Source: Phycisphaerales bacterium (GTDB lineage Bacteria; Planctomycetota; Phycisphaerae; Phycisphaerales; UBA1924). From it: 64,000 nt of DNA. Both the position numbers and the translations under genes were made by a program. The notes beneath the pieces were generated by a model. It saw only the letters and a program-made list of their open reading frames with translations, had not been told where the DNA came from and searched no databases. Where the stretch lies: NCBI GenBank assembly GCA_020849105.1, contig JADLGW010000028.1, positions 62,001-126,000 on the forward strand. The letters are read 5' to 3'. Within the stretch, counting starts at the first letter, position 1. Each line of letters opens with the position of its first letter. Shown here piece by piece: positions 35,521-44,806 of this stretch.

Positions 35521-36213
35521 TCACGGCCGCCGGAACAGGCGCGGGTTCGCGGCGATGAACCGGTGGATCCAGCGTTCGACGAAGGACTGCGTGCCGCGTT
35601 TGGTGTAGTGGTAGCCCAGGAGGGCGATGGCGGCGGCCCCGAGCGCATCGACGATGAGGTCCCACATCGTGTCGGTCAGGCCCGAGGGATCGTCCAGGAA
35701 GGCCTTCTGCATGTTCATGCCCGCGAGTTGGTCCATCGCGAACTCGAAGATCTCCCACAGAGCGCCGACGGCGAGCGCGAAGCAGAACGCGAAGAACGCG
35801 ACGAACCCGGGGCGCATGTGCAGGTCCAGGCGGGGGGCGGCGTTGAGCACGTGCACCAGCAGGAACCCGAGGATGCCGAGCAGAACGCCGGAGGTGGTGT
35901 GCAGCGCGATGTCCCACCACCAGAACCGCCCGTAGAAATCCGTCATCTCGCCGAGGAAGAGGGCGGCGAAGGTAAACCCGATGGCGAGGAGTTCGAACTC
36001 CGGCGGGATGAAGACCTCGAGGCGGCGCAGGACCAGCATCGGCAGGGCGCACAGGAGCAGGATCCCGCCGATCGTGGCGGTGTTCTGCCACTGCCGCTCG
36101 TACACGGAGAGGCCCAGGCCCAGCAGCATGACGGCCAGGAGCACGAGCGTGACCGTGCGGTGGACGCCGCCGTGCTCCGGTCCGGGTTCGGGATGCTGGA
36201 AGCCGCGGGACAA
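35521..36213 (-). CDS. DUF2238 (YjdF-like) integral membrane protein
   Basis: About 230 residues from TTG 36213; the exact start is uncertain, as no ATG or GTG fits before the first helix, and an ATG lies within it. Six to seven hydrophobic helices; conserved family segments FELLAIGFTFAALFLGEMTD, WWDIALHTTSGVLLG, GALWEIFEFAMDQ and DTMWDLIVDALGA match the YjdF/DUF2238 family, whose Trp/His/Asp residues lie in the membrane. Function unknown. Divergent from thiL. Confidence 0.82.
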   Translation of the reverse strand: MSRGFQHPEPGPEHGGVHRTVTLVLLAVMLLGLGLSVYERQWQNTATIGGILLLCALPMLVLRRLEVFIPPEFELLAIGFTFAALFLGEMTDFYGRFWWWDIALHTTSGVLLGILGFLLVHVLNAAPRLDLHMRPGFVAFFAFCFALAVGALWEIFEFAMDQLAGMNMQKAFLDDPSGLTDTMWDLIVDALGAAAIALLGYHYTKRGTQSFVERWIHRFIAANPRLFRRP

Positions 36214-36340
36214 CGGGCGGAAGTCTACCGCACGGTGCCGGCCTGCCCGTGGAGCCGGCGGGCGCGGGGCCGGGGGCCTCCCTCTCACCACCCTCCCGCC
36301 ATCCCCGGCTCCGGCACACATGACTCCGCTAGTGTCTGCC

Positions 36341-37261
36341 ATGCGCGAGGGCGAACTGCTCCGGCACATCTACGCGAGGTCGGCGGGGCTGGCGGGAATC
36401 CCGCAGGTCGCGGTCGGCCCGGGGGATGACTGCGCGGTGGTGCGGGCGGGCGGGGGCGACGTGCTGCTGAAGGTGGACCAGGTCGTCGCGGGGCGGCACT
36501 TCCGGCCGCCGCCGGGGACACCGATCGACCTGATCGCGCGGAAGGCGGTTGGACGGGCGGTGTCGGATATCGCGGCGATGGCGGGGACGCCGGTGTGCTC
36601 CCTGGCCGGAGCGGTGCTGCCGCCCGGGGCGGCGTGGGCGGACGAACTGTTCGATGCGATGTCGGTGTGGGCCGGGCGCTGGGGGTGCCCGCTGGTCGGC
36701 GGGGATATCTGCATCTCTGAGGAACCTTCGCCATCGCCCCATGGCCCCGGTGGATTGCCTGTCCTTGGTGTCACCATCATGGGAACGCCGCACCCGGCGC
36801 GGGGCCCGGTGCTGCGGTCCGGGGCGCGGCCCGGCGACGGGGTGTATGTGACCGGGCTGCTGGGGGCGACGCTTGACCCGCGGACGGGGCTCGGGCACCA
36901 CCTGGCGTTTGAGCCGCGGCTGGCGGAAGCGATGGCGCTGGCGGACGGGCTGGGGGCGGGCCTGCACGCGATGATGGATATCTCTGATGGTCTGGGGCTT
37001 GACGCCTCGCGCCTTGCCGCGGCGTCTGGCGTGCGGATTGAACTGGACGCGGGGGCGTTCCCGCTGCGGGAGGGGGCGGACTGGCGGGGGGCGGCGGGGG
37101 ATGGTGAGGACTACGAGTTGCTGTTCACGACGGACGCGGGGGAGATCCCGATCCCGGCGTGGCGCGTGGGGGTGGTGGCTCGCGGCTCGGGCTGCACGAT
37201 CCGCGGGCCCGGTGGTGAGGTTGCCGATGCCGGGGCGTTCGGGTGGGAGCACGGCCGGTGA
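36341..37261 (+). CDS. thiL: Thiamine-monophosphate kinase
   Basis: 306 residues from ATG 36341; ATG 36320 is an alternative adding seven residues. AIR-synthase-like fold with VGPGDDCAVV (N-terminal substrate site), LKVDQVVAGRHF, GRAVSDIAAMAG, LVGGDICISEEP, MMDISDGLGLDASRLA and GDGEDYELLFT, the ATP/Mg sites. It phosphorylates thiamine monophosphate to the diphosphate cofactor. The stop overlaps the tsaE GTG start (GTGA). Other thi genes are not in the window. Confidence 0.93.
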   Translation: MREGELLRHIYARSAGLAGIPQVAVGPGDDCAVVRAGGGDVLLKVDQVVAGRHFRPPPGTPIDLIARKAVGRAVSDIAAMAGTPVCSLAGAVLPPGAAWADELFDAMSVWAGRWGCPLVGGDICISEEPSPSPHGPGGLPVLGVTIMGTPHPARGPVLRSGARPGDGVYVTGLLGATLDPRTGLGHHLAFEPRLAEAMALADGLGAGLHAMMDISDGLGLDASRLAAASGVRIELDAGAFPLREGADWRGAAGDGEDYELLFTTDAGEIPIPAWRVGVVARGSGCTIRGPGGEVADAGAFGWEHGR

Positions 37262-37743
37262 TCGAACTGGTTCGGGAGTCCTGGTCGCCCGAGGAGACGC
37301 ACGCGATTGGCGCGGCGCTGGGGCGGCTGCTGCGGGCCGGGGATGTGGTGCTGCTGGAGGGGGATCTGGGTGCAGGGAAGACGGCGCTGACGCGGGGCGT
37401 GGCGGCGGGGATGGGGATCGGGCCTGGCGCGGTGTCGAGCCCGACGTTTGTCATCGTGCACGAGTACGCAGCGGGGCGCGGCGGCGTGGGGCTGGTGCAT
37501 GTGGATGCCTACCGGCTCGGGGTGGAAGATGCCGCGACGCTGGGGCTGGACGCCGTGCCGGGGGACACGGCGATGGTGGTCGAGTGGCCTGAGCGGATGC
37601 CGCACGGGGTGGTCGATGAGGCCGCGGCGGCACGGGTGCGGCTGGAGGTGACGGGCGAGCAGTCGCGTCGTCTTCGGCTGATGTTGCCGGAAGCGTGGCG
37701 GCAGCGGGCAGACTGGGCGGGTGGGCTCGCGCCCGCGCCGTGA
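37258..37743 (+). CDS. tsaE: tRNA threonylcarbamoyladenosine biosynthesis ATPase
   Basis: 161 residues from GTG 37258, overlapping the thiL stop; a GTG 15 bases upstream is also in frame. P-loop GDLGAGKTALTRG, SSPTFVIVHEY (switch), HVDAYRL and VVEWPERMP are the TsaE motifs. TsaE works with TsaB and TsaD in the t6A modification of ANN-decoding tRNAs. The C-terminal ~25 residues are unconserved. The glyS gene follows after 57 bases. Confidence 0.93.
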   Translation: MIELVRESWSPEETHAIGAALGRLLRAGDVVLLEGDLGAGKTALTRGVAAGMGIGPGAVSSPTFVIVHEYAAGRGGVGLVHVDAYRLGVEDAATLGLDAVPGDTAMVVEWPERMPHGVVDEAAAARVRLEVTGEQSRRLRLMLPEAWRQRADWAGGLAPAP

Positions 37744-37761
37744 CCCGACGGGGCCGCTCCG

Positions 37762-37767
37762 TATGAT
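37762..37767 (+). promoter_or_regulatory. -10-like box TATGAT upstream of glyS
   Basis: TATGAT followed by TGG, 33 bases before ATG 37801; would give a leader of roughly 25 bases. Confidence 0.35.
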
Positions 37768-37800
37768 TGGCCCCACCCGGCCCCAGCGCGCGAGAACCTC

Positions 37801-39384
37801 ATGCCCGACCCCGCGTCCAACCCGCCCTCCCCCGCCACCGCGAAGTCGATGGACGAGATCATGGCGCTGTGCAAACGGCGCGGGTTCGTGTTCCAGGCGA
37901 GCGAGATCTACGGCGGGATCAACGGCTTCTGGGACTACGGGCCGCTCGGGGCGCAACTGAAGAAGAACCTGCGGGACGCATGGTGGCAGGACGTGGTGAT
38001 GAACCCGTGCTGGGGGCGGACCGGGCCGAGCGGGGAGCGTGTGCGCACCGTGCCGCTCGACTCGACCATCATCCAGCACCCGAGGGTGTGGCAGGCGAGC
38101 GGGCACATCGCGGGCTTCAACGATCCGATGGTGGACTGCCGCGAGACCAAGCAGCGGTACCGCTACGACCATGTTCAAGTCTTTACGCGCCAGGGCACCA
38201 CAAGTGAAGCGCCCATGTTCGCGTTTGTGCTCGGGACAGAGACCGAGAACAGGCAGCGGAAGAAGGCAGAGAAGAAGTTCGACATGAAGATGGAGGTGGT
38301 CGCGCTCTCCGACATAGCGCCGGCCGACTGGCCGAAGGTGCTCGCGCCCCACGCCGAAGCGATCGGCACCTTGACCGAGCCCAAACAGTTCAACCTGATG
38401 TTCAAGACCTACGTCGGCGCGACCGCGGGCGAGGACGACGTCGCCTACCTTCGGCCCGAGACCGCCCAGGGGATCTTCGTCCAGTTCAAGAACGTGGTGG
38501 ACACGACGCGGGTCAAGATCCCCTTCGGGATCGCGCAGACCGGCAAAGCGTTCCGCAACGAGGTGACGCCGCGCAACTTCACCTTCCGCTCGCGCGAGTT
38601 CGAGCAGATGGAGGTCGAGTTCTTCTGCCACGAGTCCGAGGCCCTCGATTGGTTCTCGTTCTGGCGGAAGTGGCGGATGGAGTGGTGGGAGTCGATCGGG
38701 CTCGCGGGCGAAAATCTGCGGCTCTACGACACGCCGCAGAAAGACCTGGCGCACTACGCCAAGGCCGGGAGCGACGTGGAGTACCGGTTCCCCTTCACCG
38801 CCCCGGGCTTCGGCGAACTCGAGGGCATCGCGTACCGGGGCGACTTCGACCTGCGGCAGCACGCCGAGCACTCGGGGCTGAAGGACAACCTGAAGTACTT
38901 CGACATGACGCGGGGCGAGCCGCTGCCCAACGGCCAGCCCAAGGGGGAGAAGTACTTCCCGCATGTGATCGAGCCGTCGGCGGGCCTGGACCGCGGGGTG
39001 CTCGCCATCCTGTGCGAGGCCTACACGAAGGACGCCAGCCGCCCCAGCCCGGAGATCATGCGCTTCCACCCGCGCGTCGCCCCGATCAAGGCGGCGGTGT
39101 TCCCGCTGGTGAACAAGGACGGGATGCCGGAGGTCGCCGATCGGCTGCACGCGGAGTTGCAGGGCAGGTTCGGGCGGAGCGGGTTCATCGAGACGGACGC
39201 CAAGCAGTCGATCGGGAAGCGCTACGCGCGGATGGACGAGGCGGGGTGCCCGTACTGCTTTACTGTCGACGGGGACACGCTGACGGGTCAGACCGTCACG
39301 GTCCGTGATCGTGACACGGGCAAGCAGGACCGGATTGCGCTCGACAAGGTCGGTGGGTTCCTCGCGGGGAAACTGGGCGCGTGA
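37801..39384 (+). CDS. glyS: Glycine--tRNA ligase, homodimeric type
   Basis: 527 residues, the alpha2 (GlyQS) class found in archaea, eukaryotes and part of the bacteria rather than the alpha2-beta2 enzyme. Class II motifs: FVFQASEIYGGINGFWDYGP at the N-terminus, motif 2 FRNEVTPRNFTFRSREFEQM, motif 3 around SAGLDRGVLAIL, then the anticodon-binding domain (PIKAAVFPLVNKDGM). It charges tRNA-Gly. The start ATG has a promoter-like TATGAT 33 bases upstream. Followed by a REP-like inverted repeat. Confidence 0.96.
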   Translation: MPDPASNPPSPATAKSMDEIMALCKRRGFVFQASEIYGGINGFWDYGPLGAQLKKNLRDAWWQDVVMNPCWGRTGPSGERVRTVPLDSTIIQHPRVWQASGHIAGFNDPMVDCRETKQRYRYDHVQVFTRQGTTSEAPMFAFVLGTETENRQRKKAEKKFDMKMEVVALSDIAPADWPKVLAPHAEAIGTLTEPKQFNLMFKTYVGATAGEDDVAYLRPETAQGIFVQFKNVVDTTRVKIPFGIAQTGKAFRNEVTPRNFTFRSREFEQMEVEFFCHESEALDWFSFWRKWRMEWWESIGLAGENLRLYDTPQKDLAHYAKAGSDVEYRFPFTAPGFGELEGIAYRGDFDLRQHAEHSGLKDNLKYFDMTRGEPLPNGQPKGEKYFPHVIEPSAGLDRGVLAILCEAYTKDASRPSPEIMRFHPRVAPIKAAVFPLVNKDGMPEVADRLHAELQGRFGRSGFIETDAKQSIGKRYARMDEAGCPYCFTVDGDTLTGQTVTVRDRDTGKQDRIALDKVGGFLAGKLGA

Positions 39385-39389
39385 CCGGG

Positions 39390-39479
39390 TGGCCCGCCGC
39401 TCCGCGGCGGTCTGCGAGATCCCGGGAGAAATGGCAGGCGATCGGAAACGGCAAAGCACCGCCGCGGAGCGGCGGGCCA
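39390..39479. repeat. Long inverted repeat (paired REP-like hairpins) between glyS and aroC
   Basis: The 22 bases at 39390-39411 (TGGCCCGCCGCTCCGCGGCG then GT) are the exact reverse complement of 39458-39479. Each arm is itself a hairpin, CCGCCGC-TCC-GCGGCGG. The arms could pair with each other across 46 bases or fold separately. Its sequence differs from the RAYT-linked REPs. Confidence 0.85.
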
Positions 39480-39493
39480 TCCAATAGTTGCTC

Positions 39494-40687
39494 ATGCCCC
39501 GCCTCGACTACCAGACCGCCGGAGAATCGCACGGGCCGGCGATGGTCGTCATCGTCACGGGGCTTCCGGCCGGGCTGGCGCTCGACCTTGAGTTCGTGAA
39601 CGCGGAACTGAAGCGTCGCCAGGGGGGGTACGGACGCGGCGGGCGGCAGCGGATTGAGGACGACAGGGCCGAGGTGCTGGCGGGCCTGCGGCGGGGCAGG
39701 ACCATCGGGTCGCCGCTGGCGATCCGGATCGCCAACAAGGACTCGCGCCTCGATGACGCGGCCAGAACCCCGCCGGTGTTCCGGCCGCGGCCCGGGCACG
39801 CGGACCTTGCGGGGGCGATCAAGTACCTGACCCCCGACTGCCGCGACGTGCTTGAACGGGCATCGGCGCGCGAGACGGCGGCGCGCACGGCCGCGGGAGC
39901 GGTCGCCCGGGTGATGCTGCGGGAGTTCGGCATCGAGGCGTTCGGCTTCACACGGTCCATCGGAGAGGCCGCGACGGAGATCGCGGTGGGGCCGGACACA
40001 TGGATGGCGCTGCGGACGGTGCGCGACGCCAGCGGCACCTTCTGTCCGGACGCGGCGGCGACGGAGCGCCAGTGCGGCGTGATCCGCGGGGCGAAGGTCG
40101 GCAGGGACACGGTGGGCGGGGTGGTCGAGGCGCATGTCTTCGGCTGCCCGCCGGGGCTAGGGTCGTGCATGGACTGGCGGGACCGGCTCGACTCGCGCCT
40201 GGCGGGCGCGGTAATGGGCGTGCAGGCGATCAAGGCCGTGGAGATCGGGATGGGTCTGGGGGTCGCCGCGCGTGCGGGGTCGAGAGTCCATGACCCGATC
40301 GGGTTCGACCCCGCCGCCGCGGGCTCGGGCACGCTGGGCTACCTCCGCGGCAGCAATCACGCGGGCGGTATCGAGGGCGGCATGACCAACGGCCAGCCGG
40401 TGGTGGTGCGCGGCGCGATGAAGCCGATCAGCACGCTGGCGGCGGGTCTGCCCAGCGTGGACCTGAAGACCGGACAGGCGGAGCGCAGCGACTACGAGCG
40501 ATCCGACGTCTGCGCCGTGCCGGCCTGCTCGGTGGTGGTCGAGAATGTGACCGCGTTCGAGATCGGGCGGGCCCTGTGCGACAAGTTCCCCTCCGACACG
40601 CTGCGCGAGATGCGCCCGGCGTACGACAGGTATCTGGCGCTGGCGCGCGGCCTGCCGCTGGAGCCGCCGGAGCGGACGATCGCGTGA
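39494..40687 (+). CDS. aroC: Chorismate synthase
   Basis: 397 residues. The N-terminus has YQTAGESHGPAM; RRQGGYGRGGRQRIEDD is the FMN/substrate Arg loop, and GSNHAGGIEGGMTNGQPV is the family signature. It makes chorismate from EPSP with reduced FMN. ATG 39494 is chosen over a TTG six bases upstream; no Shine-Dalgarno sequence is present, and an AATAGT box ends five bases before it. Monocistronic between the inverted repeat and smc. Confidence 0.95.
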   Translation: MPRLDYQTAGESHGPAMVVIVTGLPAGLALDLEFVNAELKRRQGGYGRGGRQRIEDDRAEVLAGLRRGRTIGSPLAIRIANKDSRLDDAARTPPVFRPRPGHADLAGAIKYLTPDCRDVLERASARETAARTAAGAVARVMLREFGIEAFGFTRSIGEAATEIAVGPDTWMALRTVRDASGTFCPDAAATERQCGVIRGAKVGRDTVGGVVEAHVFGCPPGLGSCMDWRDRLDSRLAGAVMGVQAIKAVEIGMGLGVAARAGSRVHDPIGFDPAAAGSGTLGYLRGSNHAGGIEGGMTNGQPVVVRGAMKPISTLAAGLPSVDLKTGQAERSDYERSDVCAVPACSVVVENVTAFEIGRALCDKFPSDTLREMRPAYDRYLALARGLPLEPPERTIA

Positions 40688-40819
40688 ACGCCGGGTGGGC
40701 GATGCGGATCGGGCTCTGATCGGGCGGCCGGCCACAGTACGGACCGGACGGCCCGTTTTCCGATAACCTTCCGGGGTCTCCTCGTGGCCAGGATGGCCGA
40801 GCAGCGACATGGAGGTCGG

Positions 40820-43800
40820 ATGCGCCTTGCCAGACTCACGTTGTGCGGATTCAAGTCCTTCGCGGACCGGACGGAGTTCGCGTTCGGGGACGCGGTGACC
40901 GGCATCGTCGGCCCCAACGGGTGCGGCAAGTCCAACGTCGTGGACGCGATCAAGTGGGTCCTTGGGGAGCGGTCCAGCAAGAGCCTGCGCGGCAAGGAGA
41001 TGATCGACGTGATCTTCGCCGGGTCGGCGGGGCGGAAGCCCTCCGGCATGGCGTCGGTGACGCTGACGTTCGAGAACCCGGTCCGAGCCCCGAGCGTGAG
41101 CGAGGGGATTGAAGAAGGCACAGAGGCACAAAGGCACGAAGGCACGAAGGAAGAAGGCCCAGAGGCACAAGGGCGCGGAGGCACGGAGCAGAACGAAGAA
41201 GAGGTTTCGGAGGTCGAGTTCGTGCGGGACGGGGAGCGGCGGCGGGCGCTGCCGATTGATGCGGATGTGGTGGAGGTCGAGCGGCGGCTGTACCGCGACG
41301 GGACAAGCCGGTACCTGATCAACCAGAAGCGGGCGCGGCTGCGGGACATCCGCGACCTGTTCCTGGACACGGGCATCGGGGCGGACGCCTACTCGATCAT
41401 CGAGCAGGGCAAGGTCGATGCGATGCTGCTGGCGAGCCCGCAGGAGCGGCGGACGATCTTCGAGGAGGCGGCGGGCGTCGCCAAGTACAAGCAGCGTCGG
41501 GTGGAGGCGCAGCGGAAACTGGAGCGGGCCCTGGCCAACCTGGCGCTGAGCCGTGAGCAACTGGCGTCCACGGAGCGGCGGCTGCGGATCGCCAAGGGGC
41601 AAGCGGCCAGGGCGCGCCGGTTCCGCGAGTTGGACGGTGAACTGCGGGCGTGGCGGGCGGCGATCGCCTTTGACCAGTACGACGACGTGCGGCAGCGGCT
41701 GGAGGGGCTGACCTCGCGGCTGGCGGAACTGGAGGGGACGCGCCGGGACGCGGGCGGTGTGCTGGCGGCCCTGGAGCAGGCCAAGCAGGAGGCGGAAGTC
41801 GCGCGGCACGAACTCTTCGCCGAGCACAGGGCGCTGGAGGAGCGGCGCCTGGGTGCGGTGCACGCCGAGCAGCAGGCTGCGCAGCGCAAGCAGATGACGG
41901 AGCGAGCGCTTGCGGAAGCGGCGGCGCAGGCGGAGGCCGACCGTGGCCGCCTGGGCGGGGTCGAGTCACGCCTCAACGAGGCGCTCGGCGCGGACGAGGC
42001 CCAGGGCCAGGGCATTGCCGCGCTGGCCGAGCGGCTGGCAGAGGCTGACCGGGCGCTCCAGGACGCGGCGCAGCGCCGGGCCGGCGCGATGAGCGCGGTC
42101 GCGTCGGGACAGGCGGCGCTGGCGGAGCGCCGGGCGGCGGCGGCGGAGATCGACCGGCAGGTGTCGTCGCTGCGGGGTTCGATCGAGGCGGACCGGACCC
42201 GCGCCGAGGGGATTCGTGAGGCGCTCTCGCGGCTGGCAGAGAAGGCCGCGGCGACGGAGGGGCACCTGGCGGGCGCGGTGCAGGCCGAGTCGGACGCGGC
42301 GGCCGGCACGGCGCGGAGCGCGGCGGCCGTCGCGGGGCTGGAGGTGCAGCACGAGGAGGCCGAGGACGCGGCGCGGTCGCTGGGCGAGGACCGCCGGGGC
42401 CTGGCGGCCCGGGTGATGGAACTGGAGCAGCGGCACGCCCGGTTGGACGGGCGGCGGCAGACGCTGGCGGACATGGAGCGGGACCGGGTCGGGCTTGCGG
42501 ACGCGGTGCGCGACGTGCTGATGCGGCGCGACACCGGGCGGGGGTTTGCCGGGGTGGTCGCTCCGGTGGCGGAACTGCTGGACGTGGCGGAGCAGGACGC
42601 CGCGCCGGTGGAGGCCGCGCTCGGGGCGGACCTGCAGGCGCTGGTGCTGGCGCCGGGTGCGGCGCTGCCGAGCGCCGAGGAACTGGGGTCGCTGACGGGG
42701 CGCGTGACGTTCCTGTCCGCCGACGGGGAGGCGGGCGTACGGGCGGGGGTGCTGACGGAGTCGCACCCGTCGCTGGCGCTGCGGTCGCTGATCGAGTCCG
42801 GCGGCGTGACGCCCCTGCGGTCGCTGGTGCGGGCACGGGGGGATGTCCCGCTCGATGGATTGCTGGACCGGCTGGTCGGCGGGACGTACCTGGTGCTGGA
42901 CCTGGAGGGCGCGGTGCTGCTCTCGGTCGCGGCCCCCGGGGCGCGGTTTGTCACCCGCGATGGGAGGGTGCTGGACGGGGCCGGTCGGCTGCGGGCGGGG
43001 CCGATGTCCGAGAGCGCGGACGGCACGGGGATGCTGCGTCGTCACGCGGAACTGGCGGCGCTGGAGCAGGAGGTGGAGGGGCTGGGCGGGTCGCTGCGGG
43101 CGGAGCGCCGGACCCTGGCCGCGGCGGACGCGGAGGCGTCATCTCTGAGCGCCCGCCTTGCCGACCTGCGCGGGCAACTGGCCGCGGCGCAGCGGACCCT
43201 GGCGGCGGAGCACTCCCGGCTTGAGCGGGCCCGCGCGGACGCCGCGCGGCTGGGGCGCGAGGGTGCGGAACTGGCCGAGGAAGCACGCGACCAGGCGGAA
43301 CGGCTTGAGCGGCTGGAGCGCGACCGGGCGGAACTGACCGAGCGTGCCGAGAAACTGGCGCGGCTGCGCAGCGACGAGGCTCGGGCGGCGGCGGAGGCCG
43401 AGGATTCGCTGGCGGCGCTGCGCGCCGCTGCGGAGGCATCCGGCGATGAGGCCGCGGCGGCCCGGGTTGAGTCCGGCCGTCTGGGCGAGCAAGTTGCGGC
43501 GGCGCGCCGGGAGCACCGGCGGCTGCGGGCCCTGGCGGAGCAGATGGAATCGGAGCGACGGGAACTCTCCCGCCTGTGCGATCACTCCGCGCACCGGATG
43601 GGTGAGCACCGGGCCGCGATCGAGCAGGCCGCCGCCGAGATCGGGGCGGCCGCGGCGGAGGCGCGGCGGCTGGGTGTGGACGCCGCCGCCGCGAGCGTGC
43701 AACTGGCGGACGCCGGCGAGCGGGCGCGAGACCTGGGGGAGCGGGCGCACGCGGCCCGGGAGCACGCCCAGCACGTCGAGCGGGACTGGCACAGCCTGGA

Positions 43801-44806
43801 GGTCTCGCGGCGCGAGGTGGAGGTGAAGCGCGAGGGTCTGGAGGACCGCGGGACCGAGGAACTGGCGCTGGACCTGGCGTTCGAGTACGCCGACTACCGT
43901 GCGGTGATGGCGGACGGGCGGGTCGTCCGCATCGACCCCGCGGCGGCGGGGGCGAGCGTGGAGGGGCTTCGGGTGGAGATCAAGAAACTGGGCAGCGTGA
44001 ACATGGAGGCGATCGACGAGGAGGCGCAGCTCGCCCAGCGGAACGGCGACCTGATCCGGCAGGTGGCGGACATCGACGACGCGGCGGCGAAACTGGGCGC
44101 GCTGATCGAGCGGCTCAACCTGGCCAGCCGCGAGCGCTTCGGGCAGGTGTTCGCGACGATCCAGGAGCACTTCGCGGGCGCGCACGGGATGTTCCGCAAA
44201 CTCTTCGGGGGCGGGCGGGCCGAGGTGCGCCTGATGCCGCTGGTCAAGGAGATCGACGGGCAGAGGGTTGAGACCGGCGAGACCGACCTGCTGGAGAGCG
44301 GGATCGAGGTGATCGCCAAGCCGCCGGGCAAGGAGCCGCGGTCGATCAGCCAACTGTCCGGAGGCGAGAAGACGCTGACGGCGGTGGCGCTGCTGCTGTC
44401 GATCTTCCGGAGCAAGCCTTCGTGCTTCTGCATCCTGGACGAGGTGGACGCTGCGCTGGATGACGCGAACGTCGGGCGGTACTGCGGCGTGGTGCGGGAG
44501 TTCACGAGCCACAGCCACTTCATCGTGATCACGCACAACAAGAAGACGATGCAGGCGTCCGACCGGCTGTACGGCATCACGATGCAGGAACGCGGCGTGT
44601 CGACGCGGGTCAGCGTGAAGTTTGACGAGGTTGGCAAGGACGGGACGATCGAGACGCCCTCGGCTTCAGGCGGCGCGGCGACCGTGAGAGAGGCACAGGA
44701 GAAGCCCGTCGCCGGCGTTCCCGGCTCATCCCCGGACCGCACGCTCCTCCGCCGCGCCCTCGCCGGCATGCGCGAGAACACGGGAGCAACGACGACGGCT
44801 AGATGA
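40820..44806 (+). CDS. smc: Chromosome partition protein Smc, with a translated repeat insertion
   Basis: 1328 residues from ATG 40820 (GGAGG four bases upstream; a GTG at 40784 is possible). Head: LCGFKSFADRTEF, Walker A GPNGCGKSN (31-39) and DTGIGADAYSIIEQGKVDA. Long Ala/Glu/Arg coiled-coil arms (about 190-510 and 690-1020) flank the hinge (about 560-690). C-terminal head: LSGGEKTLTAVALL (signature) and FCILDEVDAALDDAN (Walker B). Residues ~88-134 are an insertion of Glu/Gly/Thr-rich repeats not usual in Smc. Smc compacts and segregates the chromosome with ScpA/ScpB. The 3' end overlaps the convergent pseudopilin gene by 8 bases. Confidence 0.95.
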   Translation: MRLARLTLCGFKSFADRTEFAFGDAVTGIVGPNGCGKSNVVDAIKWVLGERSSKSLRGKEMIDVIFAGSAGRKPSGMASVTLTFENPVRAPSVSEGIEEGTEAQRHEGTKEEGPEAQGRGGTEQNEEEVSEVEFVRDGERRRALPIDADVVEVERRLYRDGTSRYLINQKRARLRDIRDLFLDTGIGADAYSIIEQGKVDAMLLASPQERRTIFEEAAGVAKYKQRRVEAQRKLERALANLALSREQLASTERRLRIAKGQAARARRFRELDGELRAWRAAIAFDQYDDVRQRLEGLTSRLAELEGTRRDAGGVLAALEQAKQEAEVARHELFAEHRALEERRLGAVHAEQQAAQRKQMTERALAEAAAQAEADRGRLGGVESRLNEALGADEAQGQGIAALAERLAEADRALQDAAQRRAGAMSAVASGQAALAERRAAAAEIDRQVSSLRGSIEADRTRAEGIREALSRLAEKAAATEGHLAGAVQAESDAAAGTARSAAAVAGLEVQHEEAEDAARSLGEDRRGLAARVMELEQRHARLDGRRQTLADMERDRVGLADAVRDVLMRRDTGRGFAGVVAPVAELLDVAEQDAAPVEAALGADLQALVLAPGAALPSAEELGSLTGRVTFLSADGEAGVRAGVLTESHPSLALRSLIESGGVTPLRSLVRARGDVPLDGLLDRLVGGTYLVLDLEGAVLLSVAAPGARFVTRDGRVLDGAGRLRAGPMSESADGTGMLRRHAELAALEQEVEGLGGSLRAERRTLAAADAEASSLSARLADLRGQLAAAQRTLAAEHSRLERARADAARLGREGAELAEEARDQAERLERLERDRAELTERAEKLARLRSDEARAAAEAEDSLAALRAAAEASGDEAAAARVESGRLGEQVAAARREHRRLRALAEQMESERRELSRLCDHSAHRMGEHRAAIEQAAAEIGAAAAEARRLGVDAAAASVQLADAGERARDLGERAHAAREHAQHVERDWHSLEVSRREVEVKREGLEDRGTEELALDLAFEYADYRAVMADGRVVRIDPAAAGASVEGLRVEIKKLGSVNMEAIDEEAQLAQRNGDLIRQVADIDDAAAKLGALIERLNLASRERFGQVFATIQEHFAGAHGMFRKLFGGGRAEVRLMPLVKEIDGQRVETGETDLLESGIEVIAKPPGKEPRSISQLSGGEKTLTAVALLLSIFRSKPSCFCILDEVDAALDDANVGRYCGVVREFTSHSHFIVITHNKKTMQASDRLYGITMQERGVSTRVSVKFDEVGKDGTIETPSASGGAATVREAQEKPVAGVPGSSPDRTLLRRALAGMRENTGATTTAR
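41083..41205. repeat. Dispersed repeat inserted in frame within smc
   Basis: Begins near CCGAGCCCCGAGCGTGAGCG and continues as imperfect GGCAC(A/G)(G/A)AGG units to about 41205. Translated as RAPSVSEG followed by TEAQRHEGTKEEGPEAQG-like repeats. The Smc sequence resumes at VSEVEFV. The intact frame suggests it is tolerated on the head surface. Confidence 0.75.
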
